A stretch of 35,974 nt of DNA from an uncultured Thiohalocapsa sp. (GCF_913062725.1 NZ_CAJXWY010000042.1:1-35974); one strand, 5' to 3'. Counted from the stretch's first letter, positions 7,827 through 16,866 are shown. Numbers and translations are program-made. Notes: generated by a model not told the origin, from the letters alone.

Positions 7827-8043
7827 CTGGGTACTCAGTATCAACGGAAGGCACGGCCTTTCAGGACAGGCGGCGCGGGGCTGGGACGTGGGTCTTGGCG
7901 GCCGCTCTCAGGCATCGAATGGGCGCTATTGCTGTGTCGAGATCTCTGCACACGCGGTCGCAGGCAGGGTCTGCTGCCCCCAAGTAGGACCAGGCCAGAC
8001 AGCACGGCCACGATTACCGGCCTGACGGAGCTCCCGCGCACCC

Positions 8044-11000
8044 ATGATCACCGGCATTTCCACCTGGTCCGTACGCCACCCCATCGGCGTCGTCATGCTG
8101 ACGCTGGCGGTGATGGTGCTCGGCGGCTTTGCGCTCGGCAGCCTTAGCCTGGACCTGCTGCCGCGCATCGTCTATCCGGACATCCGCGTGCGCGTGCTGG
8201 ACCCGGGCGTGCCGGCGCAGGTGATGGAGGACGAGGTCACCCGCTTCCTGGAAGAGCAGCTCGCGGTCACCGAGGGCGCCGTCGCCATCCAGTCCGAGAC
8301 CCGCGAGGGCCGCAGCGCCGTGGACCTGTCCTTTCGCTACGGCGAAGACATCGACCGTGCCCTGCGCGATGCCAGCAACCGCCTGGATCAGGCGCGGCGG
8401 TTCATGCCCGACAGCATCGAGCCGCCCATCATCTACAAGCGCGATCCCTCCCAGCGTCCGGTGGCGGAGTACGTGGTGAGTTCCAACCTGCGCGACGCCG
8501 TGGAGCTGCGGGACTGGGTGGAGTACACCCTGAGCCGCTCCCTGCTGACGCTGCCCGGCATCGCCGCCGCCGAGGTGGGCGGCGGCCTGGAGCGGGAAGT
8601 GAGCGTCATCGCCGACCAATATCGCCTGGCCGGCGTCGGGCTGGACCTGCTGGATCTGCGCGACACCCTGCAGGAGGCCAACCGCGATGTGCCGGCGGGT
8701 CGGCTCATGATGACCGACGGCGAGATCAGCGGGCGCATCGGCGGGCGGCTGGACACCGCCGCGCAGCTCATCGACCTGCCGCTGCCGCTGGCGGGCGGCG
8801 CCATGGACGGCGGCGCCGGGCGCGGCGACGGCGGTGCCGACAACGCCAGCCGTGCGCCGCCGGGTCTGCTGCGGGTCGGCGACGTCGCCCGCGTCACCGA
8901 CGGCGCCGCCGCCGAACGCCTGCGCATTCGCCTCAACGACGAGCCGGGCATCCAGTTGTCCATCCAGAAACAACCGCTGGCGAATACGGTCGCCGTCGTC
9001 GACACCGTCGATGAAGCGCTGGCCACCCTGGACGCACAGGGCCGCATTCCGCCGGACATCACCCTGCGCAAGGTGGACGACGAGGCCCGCTATATCCGCC
9101 AGAGCCTGCGCAATGCGGCGCAGGCGGCGCTCACCGGCGCCGGGCTCGCCATGCTGGTGGTCTACCTCTTCCTGGGCAGCCTCCGCCGCACGCTCATCAT
9201 CGGCAGCGCCATGCCCATCGCCGTGTTGGTGACCTTTATCCTGATGGCGGGCTTCGGGCTCAATCTGAACATCATGACCCTCGGCGGGCTGGCGCTCGGC
9301 GTCGGCATGCTGGTGGACAGCACCATCGTCATGCTGGAGAACATCCAGCGCCACCAGCGTCGGGGCGAAGGCACGGTGCCCGCGGCGGTGAATGCGGCCC
9401 GTGAGGTCACCAGTGCCATCGTCGCCTCCACCTCCACCAATCTCGCGGCGGTGCTGCCGTTCCTGTTCATCGGCGGGCTCATCGGACTGCTGTTCCGGGA
9501 GCTGATCTTCACCATCTCCGCCGCCATCCTCGCCTCGCTGGTGGTGGCGCTCACCCTGGTGCCGGCGCTGGCCGGGCGTGTGCCGACAACCCGCGAAGGC
9601 CTGCTCAGGCGCGGCATCGACCGGAGCTTGGGCGCCCTGCAAGCCGGCTACGCCTGGCTGCTCGCCCGGCTGCTGCCGCTGCGCTGGCTGGTGGTGGCGG
9701 GCTTCGGCGTCTGGCTCGCGCTGACGGCGCCCGGTTTCTTCGGTGGCGAGCAGCAATTCCTGCCGGAGCTGGACGAGGGCGACGTGCAGATCGCGCTGTG
9801 GGCGGATGAGGGCATCAACGTGGAGCGCATGGACCAGATCGTGCGCCGGGTCGAGGCCGTGGTCGCCCAACAGCCGGAGGTGGACGCCGTGTTCACCACC
9901 GTCGGCGGCTGGGTCTTCGGGCGCTCGTCCTGGGAGAATCCCAACCGCGCCGGCATCCAGGTGCTGCTCACCCCCGCCGCCGAGCGCAGCGGTCTGACCT
10001 CCGACGCCTTCATCGCGCGCATCAAGGGGCTGGTGAAGGCCGAGGGCATCCCCGGCCTGCAGGCCTACTACTACACCTCCGGCGTGCGTGGTATCCGCTA
10101 CAACCGCGGCGACGACGATGTGAGCCTGCGCATCAAAGGCCCGGAGCTCGAACGCCTCATTGCGCTGGCGGACCTGGCGACGGAACGCCTGCAGAACATC
10201 CCGAGCCTGCGCAATGTGCAGCATTCCAACGAAGACGTCGCCCGCGAGCTCTCGGTGCGCCTCGACCGCCGCCGGGCGGCTAGCTACGGGCTGGACGTGG
10301 AGGACGTGGGCGCGGTGCTGCGCTTCGCGCTGGAGGGCCAGACCGTCACCCGCCTCATCGACGACGACCGCAGCATCGATGTGCGCCTGCGCCTGGAGCG
10401 GGCCGACGTGGGCGCCCCGGGGGATCTCGAATCCATCATCCTGTTCAGCAACACCGAGCCACGGCGGCCCATCCGCTTGGGCGACATCGCCGACGTGGAC
10501 CTGCTGCCGCAGCCGGCGGAAATCATGCGCGATCGCCAGCAGCGGGTGGTGGAGATCTCGGCGTCGGTGGCGGGCGATGCCACCCTGGAGGGCGCCATCG
10601 ACGACGCCCTCACGGCCCTCGCCGACCTGCCCCTGCCGCGCGGCTATACCCTCTACGAGGCGGGCGCCCTCGAGACCCTGCAGCAAGGGCGCGACCTCGG
10701 GCGCATGCTGCTGGCCCTGGCGCTGTTTCTGGTGCTGGTGGTGATGGCGGTGCAGTACGAGTCCCTGCGCAATCCGCTGATCATTTTGCTGTCGGTGCCG
10801 TTTGCGCTCATCGGCGTGGCGCTGGGGCTGGCGCAGACCGACACGGCCCTGTCCATGCCCGTGTGGCTCGGGCTCATCATGCTCGCCGGCATCGTGGTCA
10901 ACAACGCCATCGTGCTGGTGGAGTTCATCGAGCTGCGCCGCCGCGAGGGCGCGGCCATGACCGACGCCATCATCAGCGCCGCACGCCTGCGCCTGCGGCC

Positions 11001-11223
11001 CATCCTCATGACCACGCTCACCACGGTGTTCGGCATGCTGCCGCTGGCCCTCGCCGTGGGTGAGGGCTCGGAGATGCTCCAGCCCCTGGCCATCGTCATC
11101 GTCTGGGGCCTGGGCTTTTCGCTGCTGGTGTCCCTGCTGCTGGTGCCGATGATCTATCGCATCCTGGGGCGGCGCGGCGATCCCGCCGCGCTCGCCGAAA
11201 CCGCCGCGCCGGCGCGCGCCTGA
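8044..11223 (+). CDS. RND-family efflux permease
   Basis: The protein has 1059 residues with the RND layout: a first helix (about 12-32), a large periplasmic domain, helices 2-6, a central helix 7, a second periplasmic domain, and helices 8-12. It is an inner-membrane proton-driven exporter subunit. TM4 carries GMLVDSTIVMLENI with a single acidic residue (Asp425) where AcrB has two adjacent aspartates. This variant is frequent in RND permeases outside the AcrB core group. No membrane-fusion adaptor or outer-membrane factor gene is adjacent; the upstream neighbour belongs to the polysaccharide locus and the downstream neighbour is convergent prpB. The substrate is unknown. A CGGAG stretch lies 13 bases before the ATG, which is rather far. 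Base composition turns sharply GC-rich just before this gene. Confidence 0.88.
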   Translation: MITGISTWSVRHPIGVVMLTLAVMVLGGFALGSLSLDLLPRIVYPDIRVRVLDPGVPAQVMEDEVTRFLEEQLAVTEGAVAIQSETREGRSAVDLSFRYGEDIDRALRDASNRLDQARRFMPDSIEPPIIYKRDPSQRPVAEYVVSSNLRDAVELRDWVEYTLSRSLLTLPGIAAAEVGGGLEREVSVIADQYRLAGVGLDLLDLRDTLQEANRDVPAGRLMMTDGEISGRIGGRLDTAAQLIDLPLPLAGGAMDGGAGRGDGGADNASRAPPGLLRVGDVARVTDGAAAERLRIRLNDEPGIQLSIQKQPLANTVAVVDTVDEALATLDAQGRIPPDITLRKVDDEARYIRQSLRNAAQAALTGAGLAMLVVYLFLGSLRRTLIIGSAMPIAVLVTFILMAGFGLNLNIMTLGGLALGVGMLVDSTIVMLENIQRHQRRGEGTVPAAVNAAREVTSAIVASTSTNLAAVLPFLFIGGLIGLLFRELIFTISAAILASLVVALTLVPALAGRVPTTREGLLRRGIDRSLGALQAGYAWLLARLLPLRWLVVAGFGVWLALTAPGFFGGEQQFLPELDEGDVQIALWADEGINVERMDQIVRRVEAVVAQQPEVDAVFTTVGGWVFGRSSWENPNRAGIQVLLTPAAERSGLTSDAFIARIKGLVKAEGIPGLQAYYYTSGVRGIRYNRGDDDVSLRIKGPELERLIALADLATERLQNIPSLRNVQHSNEDVARELSVRLDRRRAASYGLDVEDVGAVLRFALEGQTVTRLIDDDRSIDVRLRLERADVGAPGDLESIILFSNTEPRRPIRLGDIADVDLLPQPAEIMRDRQQRVVEISASVAGDATLEGAIDDALTALADLPLPRGYTLYEAGALETLQQGRDLGRMLLALALFLVLVVMAVQYESLRNPLIILLSVPFALIGVALGLAQTDTALSMPVWLGLIMLAGIVVNNAIVLVEFIELRRREGAAMTDAIISAARLRLRPILMTTLTTVFGMLPLALAVGEGSEMLQPLAIVIVWGLGFSLLVSLLLVPMIYRILGRRGDPAALAETAAPARA

Positions 11224-11250
11224 GCCGATGCCGGTTGGCGTCGTGCCTGC

Positions 11251-12132
11251 TCAGCCGTCGTCGTCGCCGGCGAACAGGGCATCGAGCTTCTGCTCGAAGC
11301 CGTGGTAGTCGAGGTGCTCGTAGAGCTCGGCGCGGGTCTGCATGCTATCCACCGCCGCCGCCTGGCTGCCGTCGCGGCGGATGGTCTCATAGACATTGAG
11401 CGCCGCCTTGTTCATGGCGCGGAAGGCCGACAGCGGATAGAGCACCAGCCCCACGCCCACGCCGGCGAGCTCGTCGGTGGTGAACAGGGGCGTGGCGCCG
11501 AATTCCGTGATGTTGGCGAGCACCGGCACCGCCAGCGCCGAGGTGAACCGGGTGTACTCCGCGAGCGTGGTCAGCGCCTCCGGGAAGATCATGTCCGCCC
11601 CCGCCTCGACACAGGCCGCCGCCCGCTCCAGGGCCGACTCCAGGCCCTCCACCGCCAGGGCATCGGTGCGGGCCATGATGACGAAGTCATCGGTGCGCGC
11701 ATCCACCGCCGCCTTGATGCGGTCCACCACCTCCGCCAGCGGCACGATGGCCTTGTTCGGCCGATGCCCGCAGCGCTTGGCGGCCACCTGGTCCTCGATG
11801 TGGCAGCCGGCGGCGCCGGCGCGATTGAGCTCACGCACGGTGCGGGCGATGTTGAAGGCGCCGCCGAAGCCCGTGTCGGCATCCACCAGCACCGGCAGAT
11901 CGCAGGCGTAGGTGATGCGGCGCACGTCCACCAGCACGTCCTCCAGCCCCGTGATCCCCAGATCCGGCACACCCAGCGAGCCCGCGGCGACGCCGCCGCC
12001 GGAGACATAGAGGGCACGGTAGCCGGTGTGCGCCGCCAGCAGGGCATGATAGGCACTGATGGCGCCCACCACCTGCAGCGGGCGTTCTTCCTGCACGGCG
12101 CGACGCAGCTTGGCGCCTGGGGTTTGGGGCAT
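11251..12132 (-). CDS. prpB: 2-methylisocitrate lyase (PrpB)
   Basis: The protein has 293 residues and belongs to the isocitrate lyase/PEP mutase superfamily. It shows the metal-binding DADTGFG at 84-90 and the active-site signature KRCGH at 119-123 with the catalytic Cys121, followed by RPNK. The segments [17 protein letters not shown] and [11 protein letters not shown] closely match PrpB as I know it from enterobacteria. It cleaves 2-methylisocitrate to pyruvate and succinate, the last step of the methylcitrate cycle for propionate use. A strong GGAGGTG ribosome-binding site stands 6 bases before the ATG. The other prp genes are not adjacent, so the cycle must be completed from elsewhere if it operates. 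Confidence 0.93.
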   Translation of the reverse strand: MPQTPGAKLRRAVQEERPLQVVGAISAYHALLAAHTGYRALYVSGGGVAAGSLGVPDLGITGLEDVLVDVRRITYACDLPVLVDADTGFGGAFNIARTVRELNRAGAAGCHIEDQVAAKRCGHRPNKAIVPLAEVVDRIKAAVDARTDDFVIMARTDALAVEGLESALERAAACVEAGADMIFPEALTTLAEYTRFTSALAVPVLANITEFGATPLFTTDELAGVGVGLVLYPLSAFRAMNKAALNVYETIRRDGSQAAAVDSMQTRAELYEHLDYHGFEQKLDALFAGDDDG

Positions 12133-12216
12133 CGGTCACCTCCGTTGGTTGGACTGGTAGAGCTTGGCATTGTCGTTCCGAGCCCCGCGGGCCTCGAGTC
12201 AGGGGGCTGGGGGCAG

Positions 12217-12244
12217 AGTATAGCCTGTGCAGTGCGAGTGACGG
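12217..12244 (-). promoter_or_regulatory. Candidate sigma-70 promoter for prpB
   Basis: On the minus strand a TATACT -10 box (plus coordinates 12217-12222) lies 16 bases downstream of a CCGTCA -35-like hexamer (12239-12244), which matches three of six consensus positions. It falls in the 163-base gap between the upstream permease gene and prpB and would give a leader of about 75 bases. Found by eye only. Confidence 0.35.
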
Positions 12245-12295
12245 GGTACGGGACACGCAGCTCCCAGGGGAAGTCCCCCGCTCTCCCCCCAAACG

Positions 12296-13504
12296 CTATT
12301 CGTCGTGCAGGGCCGCCACCGGGTCCAGCGCCGCCGCCCGCATGGCCGGCAGCACGCCGGCGGCGAGGCCGATTCCCGCCGCCGCCAGTTCCGCCAGCAG
12401 CACGAAGTCCCAGGCGGTGCGCGTCGGCAGCGCCGGTACCAGCACGCCGATGAGCCAGGCGCCGCCGGCGCCGATGACAAAGCCCAGCGCGCCGCCCAGC
12501 AGCGCAAGCAGCAGCGCCTCCAGCAGGAACAACGCCAGGATTTGTCCGCGGCCGGCGCCGAGCGCCCGCAGCAGGCCAATCTCCGTGCGGCGCTCGGCGA
12601 CGGCGATGGTCATGATGGTGAGGATGCCGATCCCCCCCACCACCAGCGAAATCGCACCCAGTGCCGCCACCACCGCGGTCAGCACGTCCAGCACCGAGCC
12701 CAGCACGTCCAGCATCTGGTCCTGGGTGGTGATGGTGAAATCCTCCCGGCCGTGACGTCGCATGAGCACATCCCGCACGCGATCGGCGACCGCCCCGCTG
12801 TCCGCGGCCCGGTCATAGAGCAGATCGATCTCCATCAAGCCCTCGCGGTCGAACATGGCGAGCGCCCGCTGCACCGGGATGAACACGGTATCGTCCAGAT
12901 CGAAGCCCAGCATCTGCCCTTTCGGCGCCATGACGCCGATCACCCGGAACGACTCGCCGCCGATACGGATGCGCGCCCCGAGCGCCGACGCGGCGCCGGA
13001 TCTGCCCCGGGGGAACAGCTCCCGGTGCAGCTTGGCGCCGAGCACCGCCACCGGCCGCGCCGCACCGTCCGCCGGCAGGAAGCGCCCCTGGGCCGGATGC
13101 ATGGCCCAGATGGCCGGCACCTGCGGCCCGGCGCCGAATACCATGGTGCGCCGGCTGCGCGCGCCCGCTTCAACCGCCGCATTGCCGGACACCACGCCCA
13201 CCACCGCCGTCACATCGGGCACCCGCTCCAAGGCTTTCGCATCATCCAGGGACAGGGGCCGCACACTCGCGATCATGGCCCCGGACATGCCCATGGTAGT
13301 GGTGCGCCCCGGCGCCACGGCGATCAGATTGGTGCCGAACTGCGTGAACTCAGCCAGCACGAACCGATGCACCCCTTCACCGATGGCCGTCAGCAGCACC
13401 ACCGCCGCAACGCCGATGGCGATACCGGAGAGGGTCAGCAGACTCCGCCCGCGGCGCGCGAGCACCGCGCCGGTGGTGTAGCTGAGGATATCGTGGACGC
13501 GCAT
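12296..13504 (-). CDS. MacB-like ABC transporter permease (FtsX-type), second permease
   Basis: This 402-residue protein has one N-terminal membrane helix (about 20-42), a periplasmic MacB_PCD-like domain of roughly 220 residues, and three C-terminal helices in an FtsX-like domain. The TEIGLLRALGAGRGQI segment is the conserved cytoplasmic turn typical of the family. It lies 18 bases after the paralogous permease gene and follows a GGGAG ribosome-binding site. With that paralogue, the separate ATPase and the adaptor it should form a heteromeric version of the MacAB mechanotransmission exporter, whose substrate is not evident. The protein ends in DPVAALHDE, a usual end for this family, so it appears intact. 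Confidence 0.87.
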   Translation of the reverse strand: MRVHDILSYTTGAVLARRGRSLLTLSGIAIGVAAVVLLTAIGEGVHRFVLAEFTQFGTNLIAVAPGRTTTMGMSGAMIASVRPLSLDDAKALERVPDVTAVVGVVSGNAAVEAGARSRRTMVFGAGPQVPAIWAMHPAQGRFLPADGAARPVAVLGAKLHRELFPRGRSGAASALGARIRIGGESFRVIGVMAPKGQMLGFDLDDTVFIPVQRALAMFDREGLMEIDLLYDRAADSGAVADRVRDVLMRRHGREDFTITTQDQMLDVLGSVLDVLTAVVAALGAISLVVGGIGILTIMTIAVAERRTEIGLLRALGAGRGQILALFLLEALLLALLGGALGFVIGAGGAWLIGVLVPALPTRTAWDFVLLAELAAAGIGLAAGVLPAMRAAALDPVAALHDE

Positions 13505-13522
13505 CGCTCCCAGCCTCGCCCC

Positions 13523-14743
13523 TCATCGTCCAACCAACGCCCGCATGGGATCGAGCCGCGCCGCCCGTCGCGCCGGCAGCAGCCCGAACACGAGCCCGGC
13601 CCCCACCGAGACCAGGGCCGCCGCCAACGGCGCCCAGATTGGCACCACCAGCTGAAAGGCCGGAAAGCGGACATTGAATAGCCAGATGCCGACATAGGCG
13701 AGGGCGAGCCCGAGCGCGGTGCCGGCGGCGGCGAGCAGCAGGGCCTCGGCGAGGAAGAGCGCCAGCACATCGCGCTGGCGGGCGCCGAGGGCCTTCAGCA
13801 GTCCCACCTCAGCGGTGCGCTGGGAGACGGACACCAGCATCACGTTCATGATGAGCACCCCGGCCACCGTCAGACTGATGGCGGCGATGCCGGCCACCGC
13901 CAGGGTCAGGGCGCCCAGAATGCGATCGAAGGTGCCGAGCAGGGCATCCTGAGTGATCACCGTAACGTCGTCCTCGCCCTCGTGCCGCTCGCGGATGATG
14001 GCCCGCACCGCCGCCGCCGCCGCGTCCAGGGACTCCCGACCGCCGGCCTGCACCAGCACCCGGAACAACCCCGGATTGTCGAACAGGGCCTGGGCGCTCG
14101 CCACCGGGATGATGGCGACATCGGCGAGGTTACTGCCCAGGGAGACGCCGCCCGCCGCCAGCAGCCCGATGACACGGAAGCGCCGGTCGCCGATGCGAAT
14201 GCGCCGGCCGATGGGACTCGCGGAGCCGAACAATGCCTCCGCCAGCGTCTGTCCGATCACCGCCACCGGCGCGCCGCGCTCGGGGTCGCCCGGCGGCAGA
14301 AAGCGCCCGGCGGTCATCGCCAGCCGACGGATATCGATGTAGGCCGCCGTGGACCCCAGAATGGTCACCTCCCGCGACAGCGATCCCGCCGACACCTCCG
14401 CGGCACCCACGGCGATGGGCGCCACCTGCGCCACGTAGCGCGAGCGCCGCAGGGCCAGGGCGTCTTCCAGGGTCAGGTCCCGCGGCGTCTCGCCGAGCAG
14501 CGGCGGCGCGCCGCCCGTGGTCTCGTTGCGGCCCGGCATGATGATGAGCAGGTGGGTGCCGAGCTGGGTGAATTCGTCCAGCACATAGTGCCGCGCCCCT
14601 TCTCCGAGCGCCGACAGCACCACCACGGCGGCGGTGGCAAAGGCCATCGCCGCCAGCGTCAGCCAGGTGCGTGCGGCATGCGCCGTAAGTGCGCGCATGG
14701 CGCTAGCCACGGTGTCGATGGGGCGCATGGTCGGCGCGAGCAT
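13523..14743 (-). CDS. MacB-like ABC transporter permease (FtsX-type), first permease
   Basis: This 406-residue protein has the same build as the next gene: an N-terminal helix preceded by an AARTWLTLAAMAF segment, a periplasmic MacB_PCD-like domain, and three C-terminal helices with AEVGLLKALGARQRDV. It is a paralogue of the permease encoded at 12296-13504, and the two presumably form a heterodimer served by the ATPase encoded at 14992-15654. Two starts are possible, the ATG at 14743 and an ATG at 14728 (MRPIDT); neither has a clear ribosome-binding site. The duplicated hairpin repeat at 14746-14951 begins immediately upstream of the first ATG, so the repeat may have replaced the original leader. 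Confidence 0.85.
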   Translation of the reverse strand: MLAPTMRPIDTVASAMRALTAHAARTWLTLAAMAFATAAVVVLSALGEGARHYVLDEFTQLGTHLLIIMPGRNETTGGAPPLLGETPRDLTLEDALALRRSRYVAQVAPIAVGAAEVSAGSLSREVTILGSTAAYIDIRRLAMTAGRFLPPGDPERGAPVAVIGQTLAEALFGSASPIGRRIRIGDRRFRVIGLLAAGGVSLGSNLADVAIIPVASAQALFDNPGLFRVLVQAGGRESLDAAAAAVRAIIRERHEGEDDVTVITQDALLGTFDRILGALTLAVAGIAAISLTVAGVLIMNVMLVSVSQRTAEVGLLKALGARQRDVLALFLAEALLLAAAGTALGLALAYVGIWLFNVRFPAFQLVVPIWAPLAAALVSVGAGLVFGLLPARRAARLDPMRALVGR

Positions 14744-14745
14744 CA

Positions 14746-14951
14746 GCGGGCTGGGTGGCGGCGGGCGGGGGTCTCGACCGCAGGGATGCGGTCGTGAAGC
14801 CTACAGGAATGTATTCACGGCATCCCCATCCCGCCGCAGATATCAACGCGGGCTGGGTGGCGGCGGGCGGGGGTCTCGACCGCAGGGATGCGGTCGTGAA
14901 GCCTACAGGGATGTATTCACGGCGTCCCCCGCCCGCCGCCACCCAGCCCGC
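14746..14951. repeat. Duplicated composite hairpin repeat inside the exporter operon
   Basis: Two direct copies spaced by 102 bases (14746-14821 and 14848-14923) differ at only one base. The second copy is complete: a perfect 26-base inverted repeat (14848-14873 with 14926-14951) encloses two smaller hairpins. The first inner hairpin pairs CGACCGCA with TGCGGTCG around a GGGA loop. The second pairs GTGAA..TACA with TGTA..TTCAC, again around GGGA. The first copy has the same left part but a degenerate right arm. This is the layout of a REP/MITE-type dispersed element. On RNA it could stabilise or terminate the message between the ATPase and permease genes. Confidence 0.85.
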
Positions 14952-14991
14952 AGACACCGAACACTGAAATGTGACGGGTATTGTCATGAGC

Positions 14992-15654
14992 CTAGGTGAC
15001 GATGGCGCCATCGTCCATGCGAATGCGCCGCCGGGCACGCGCCCCGAGGGCCTGGTCGTGGGTCACCACCACCAGCGTCAGGCCCTGGGCGTTCAGGGCC
15101 TCCAAGGCTGCGATCACGTCTTCGCCGCTGGCGCGGTCGAGGTTGCCCGTGGGCTCGTCGGCGAGGATCAGGCGCGGCTCGGTGACGGTGGCACGGGCAA
15201 TGGCCACGCGCTGGCGCTGACCGCCGGAGAGCTGATCCGGGCGATGATTCGCGCGGGGGGTCAGACCCATGGTCTCCAAAGCCGCCGCAACCCGTCGGCG
15301 GCGCTCGCGGATGGGCTGGCCCGCGAGCATCAGCGGTAATTCCACGTTCTCTGCCGCGGTGAGCCGCGCAATGAGATGAAATGCCTGAAAGACGAAGCCG
15401 ATGCGCTCGCGCCGCAGGCGTGCGCGGCGCTCCTCGGGCAGCGTCGTCGTCTCGGTGCCATCCAGTGTGTAACTGCCGGCGTCCGGGCGGTCGAGGAGCC
15501 CCAGAATGTTCAGCAGCGTGCTCTTACCGGAGCCGGACGGCCCCATGACGGCGGCGTAGTCACCGTCGGTGAGCGTCAGCTCCACATCGCGCAGGGCATG
15601 GACCACCTGGTCGCCCACCTGGAAGCTGCGCCGGATGCCCCTGAGCACGATCAT
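14992..15654 (-). CDS. ABC transporter ATP-binding protein (MacB/LolD-type)
   Basis: The protein has 220 residues, the usual length of stand-alone ATPases that serve FtsX-like permeases. It has Walker A GPSGSGKST at 38-46, a Q-loop Gln90, the signature LSGGQ at 142-146, Walker B LILADE at 162-167, the D-loop NLD, and a switch histidine in VVTHD. It should power the two permeases encoded downstream and work with the adaptor encoded 30 bases upstream. LolD-type lipoprotein export is an alternative, but the adjacent HlyD-like adaptor argues for a MacAB-like exporter. The gene is separated from the first permease by the 206-base repeat region, which is unusual inside an operon of this kind. Confidence 0.9.
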   Translation of the reverse strand: MIVLRGIRRSFQVGDQVVHALRDVELTLTDGDYAAVMGPSGSGKSTLLNILGLLDRPDAGSYTLDGTETTTLPEERRARLRRERIGFVFQAFHLIARLTAAENVELPLMLAGQPIRERRRRVAAALETMGLTPRANHRPDQLSGGQRQRVAIARATVTEPRLILADEPTGNLDRASGEDVIAALEALNAQGLTLVVVTHDQALGARARRRIRMDDGAIVT

Positions 15655-15684
15655 CGATGCACCGGCGGACGGCGGCCCCGCGGC

Positions 15685-16851
15685 TCAGTCATCGCCGGCG
15701 TCTTTCGCCACCGCCATGGTACCGGCCTCGACGCCGGCGCCATCCGCCGAAAGCACCACCCGCTCGCCGGCGGCGAGCCCCGCCGTCACCTCGGTCCGCT
15801 CCCAGTTGGCGAGGCCGGTTTCGATCTCCCGGGCGGCGAGCCGGCCGTCGGCGCCCAGCACCAGCACCGAATCGGCCACATCTTCGAACCCGGGCGTAAT
15901 GGCGGCGGTGGGGACGGACAGGGTGTCCGCGGCGACGGCGGTGACGATTTCCACATCGGCGCTGTAGCCCGCGAGCAATGGCGGATCATCCGGCGGGTGG
16001 GCAATCACCACTTCCACCTCCACGGTGCGGGCCTGCTTCTCCTGATCCAGCACGTAGGGGGCGATGCGCCGGACGACGCCGAGGAACGCCCGCTCACCGA
16101 AGGCGTCCAGGGTCACGCGCGCCTCATCCCCCAGGCGTACGCGGGCGGCGTCCACCTCGTCGATGGGTGCGGAGATGTAGAAACAGCGATCGTCGATGAG
16201 GTCCACCGCCGGCGGCGTGGGGATGCCGGGCGGCGACGGTGTGACGTATTCGTTGAGCTCACCGGACACCTCGGCGATGATGCCCGCAAAAGGCGCCGTG
16301 AGCCGGGTGCGTGCCAGCTGCGCCTGGGCGACGCCCACCTGTGCCGCGGCGACCCGCGCGGAGGCCTGGGCCGCCTCGCAGTCGGCGCGCCCGGCGGCGG
16401 CGGCGGTCTGGGCGCGATCCACCGCCTCCTCGCTGGTCATCCGGCGTTCCATCAGCTTCTGCTGGCGCGCCGCTTCGCGCTCGGCCTGATCGGCGTTCAG
16501 GCAGGCGGCACGGGCGCGGGCGGAACCGGCCTCGGCCTCGCGCTCGGCCAGTTCCAGTTGGGCGACGAGATCGTTGTTCCAGAGCGCCAACAGCAGTTGA
16601 CCCGCCGCGACGCGGTCGCCCTCGTGCACCTCCAACTGCGCGATCTGCCCGCCCATGGCAGGCGCCAGCCGCGCCCGCCGGCAGGCCCTGACGGTACCGG
16701 CGCGGGTATTGGCGACCACCGCCTCGACCAGGCCGCGTTGCACGGCGGCGACGCGGACCTCCACCGGCTGCGGGCGGGCGGCATACCACCAGGCCAGCGC
16801 ACCGCCGGCGGCGAGACCGAGGATCAGCAGCGGGCCGACGGGCAGTCGCAT
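15685..16851 (-). CDS. HlyD/MacA-family periplasmic adaptor subunit
   Basis: This 388-residue protein has an N-terminal membrane anchor (about 5-23), a first lipoyl half (about 55-95), an alanine- and glutamate-rich alpha-hairpin (about 95-180), a second lipoyl half starting LTAPFAGIIAEV, and beta-barrel and membrane-proximal domains to the end. This is the standard adaptor layout of MacA-like proteins. It should bridge the permease pair to an outer-membrane channel, which is not encoded here. The start ATG lies 15 bases after the nudB stop, so aspS, nudB and the exporter may be read from one message. The hairpin is fairly short, and a few cysteines lie in and near it (for instance in RAACLNA and RADCEAA), which is unusual for a periplasmic coiled coil. 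Confidence 0.88.
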   Translation of the reverse strand: MRLPVGPLLILGLAAGGALAWWYAARPQPVEVRVAAVQRGLVEAVVANTRAGTVRACRRARLAPAMGGQIAQLEVHEGDRVAAGQLLLALWNNDLVAQLELAEREAEAGSARARAACLNADQAEREAARQQKLMERRMTSEEAVDRAQTAAAAGRADCEAAQASARVAAAQVGVAQAQLARTRLTAPFAGIIAEVSGELNEYVTPSPPGIPTPPAVDLIDDRCFYISAPIDEVDAARVRLGDEARVTLDAFGERAFLGVVRRIAPYVLDQEKQARTVEVEVVIAHPPDDPPLLAGYSADVEIVTAVAADTLSVPTAAITPGFEDVADSVLVLGADGRLAAREIETGLANWERTEVTAGLAAGERVVLSADGAGVEAGTMAVAKDAGDD

Positions 16852-16866
16852 GGCATCGGCAGCCGG

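Noticed and set aside
7827..8043. Possible remnant of an RND adaptor gene upstream of the permease
   Set aside because: No frame shows lipoyl or beta-barrel adaptor motifs; the gap is too short and too degenerate to support even a pseudogene.
8014..10686. A long minus-strand open frame (about 890 codons) opposite the RND permease
   Set aside because: It is rich in His, Gln, Arg and Gly in the pattern expected from the complement of a GC-rich gene and shows no domain; the plus-strand RND protein is unmistakable.
14746..14951. Direct repeats considered as a CRISPR array
   Set aside because: Only two copies are present, they are compound hairpins about 76 bases long or more, and there is no series of unique spacers or cas gene.
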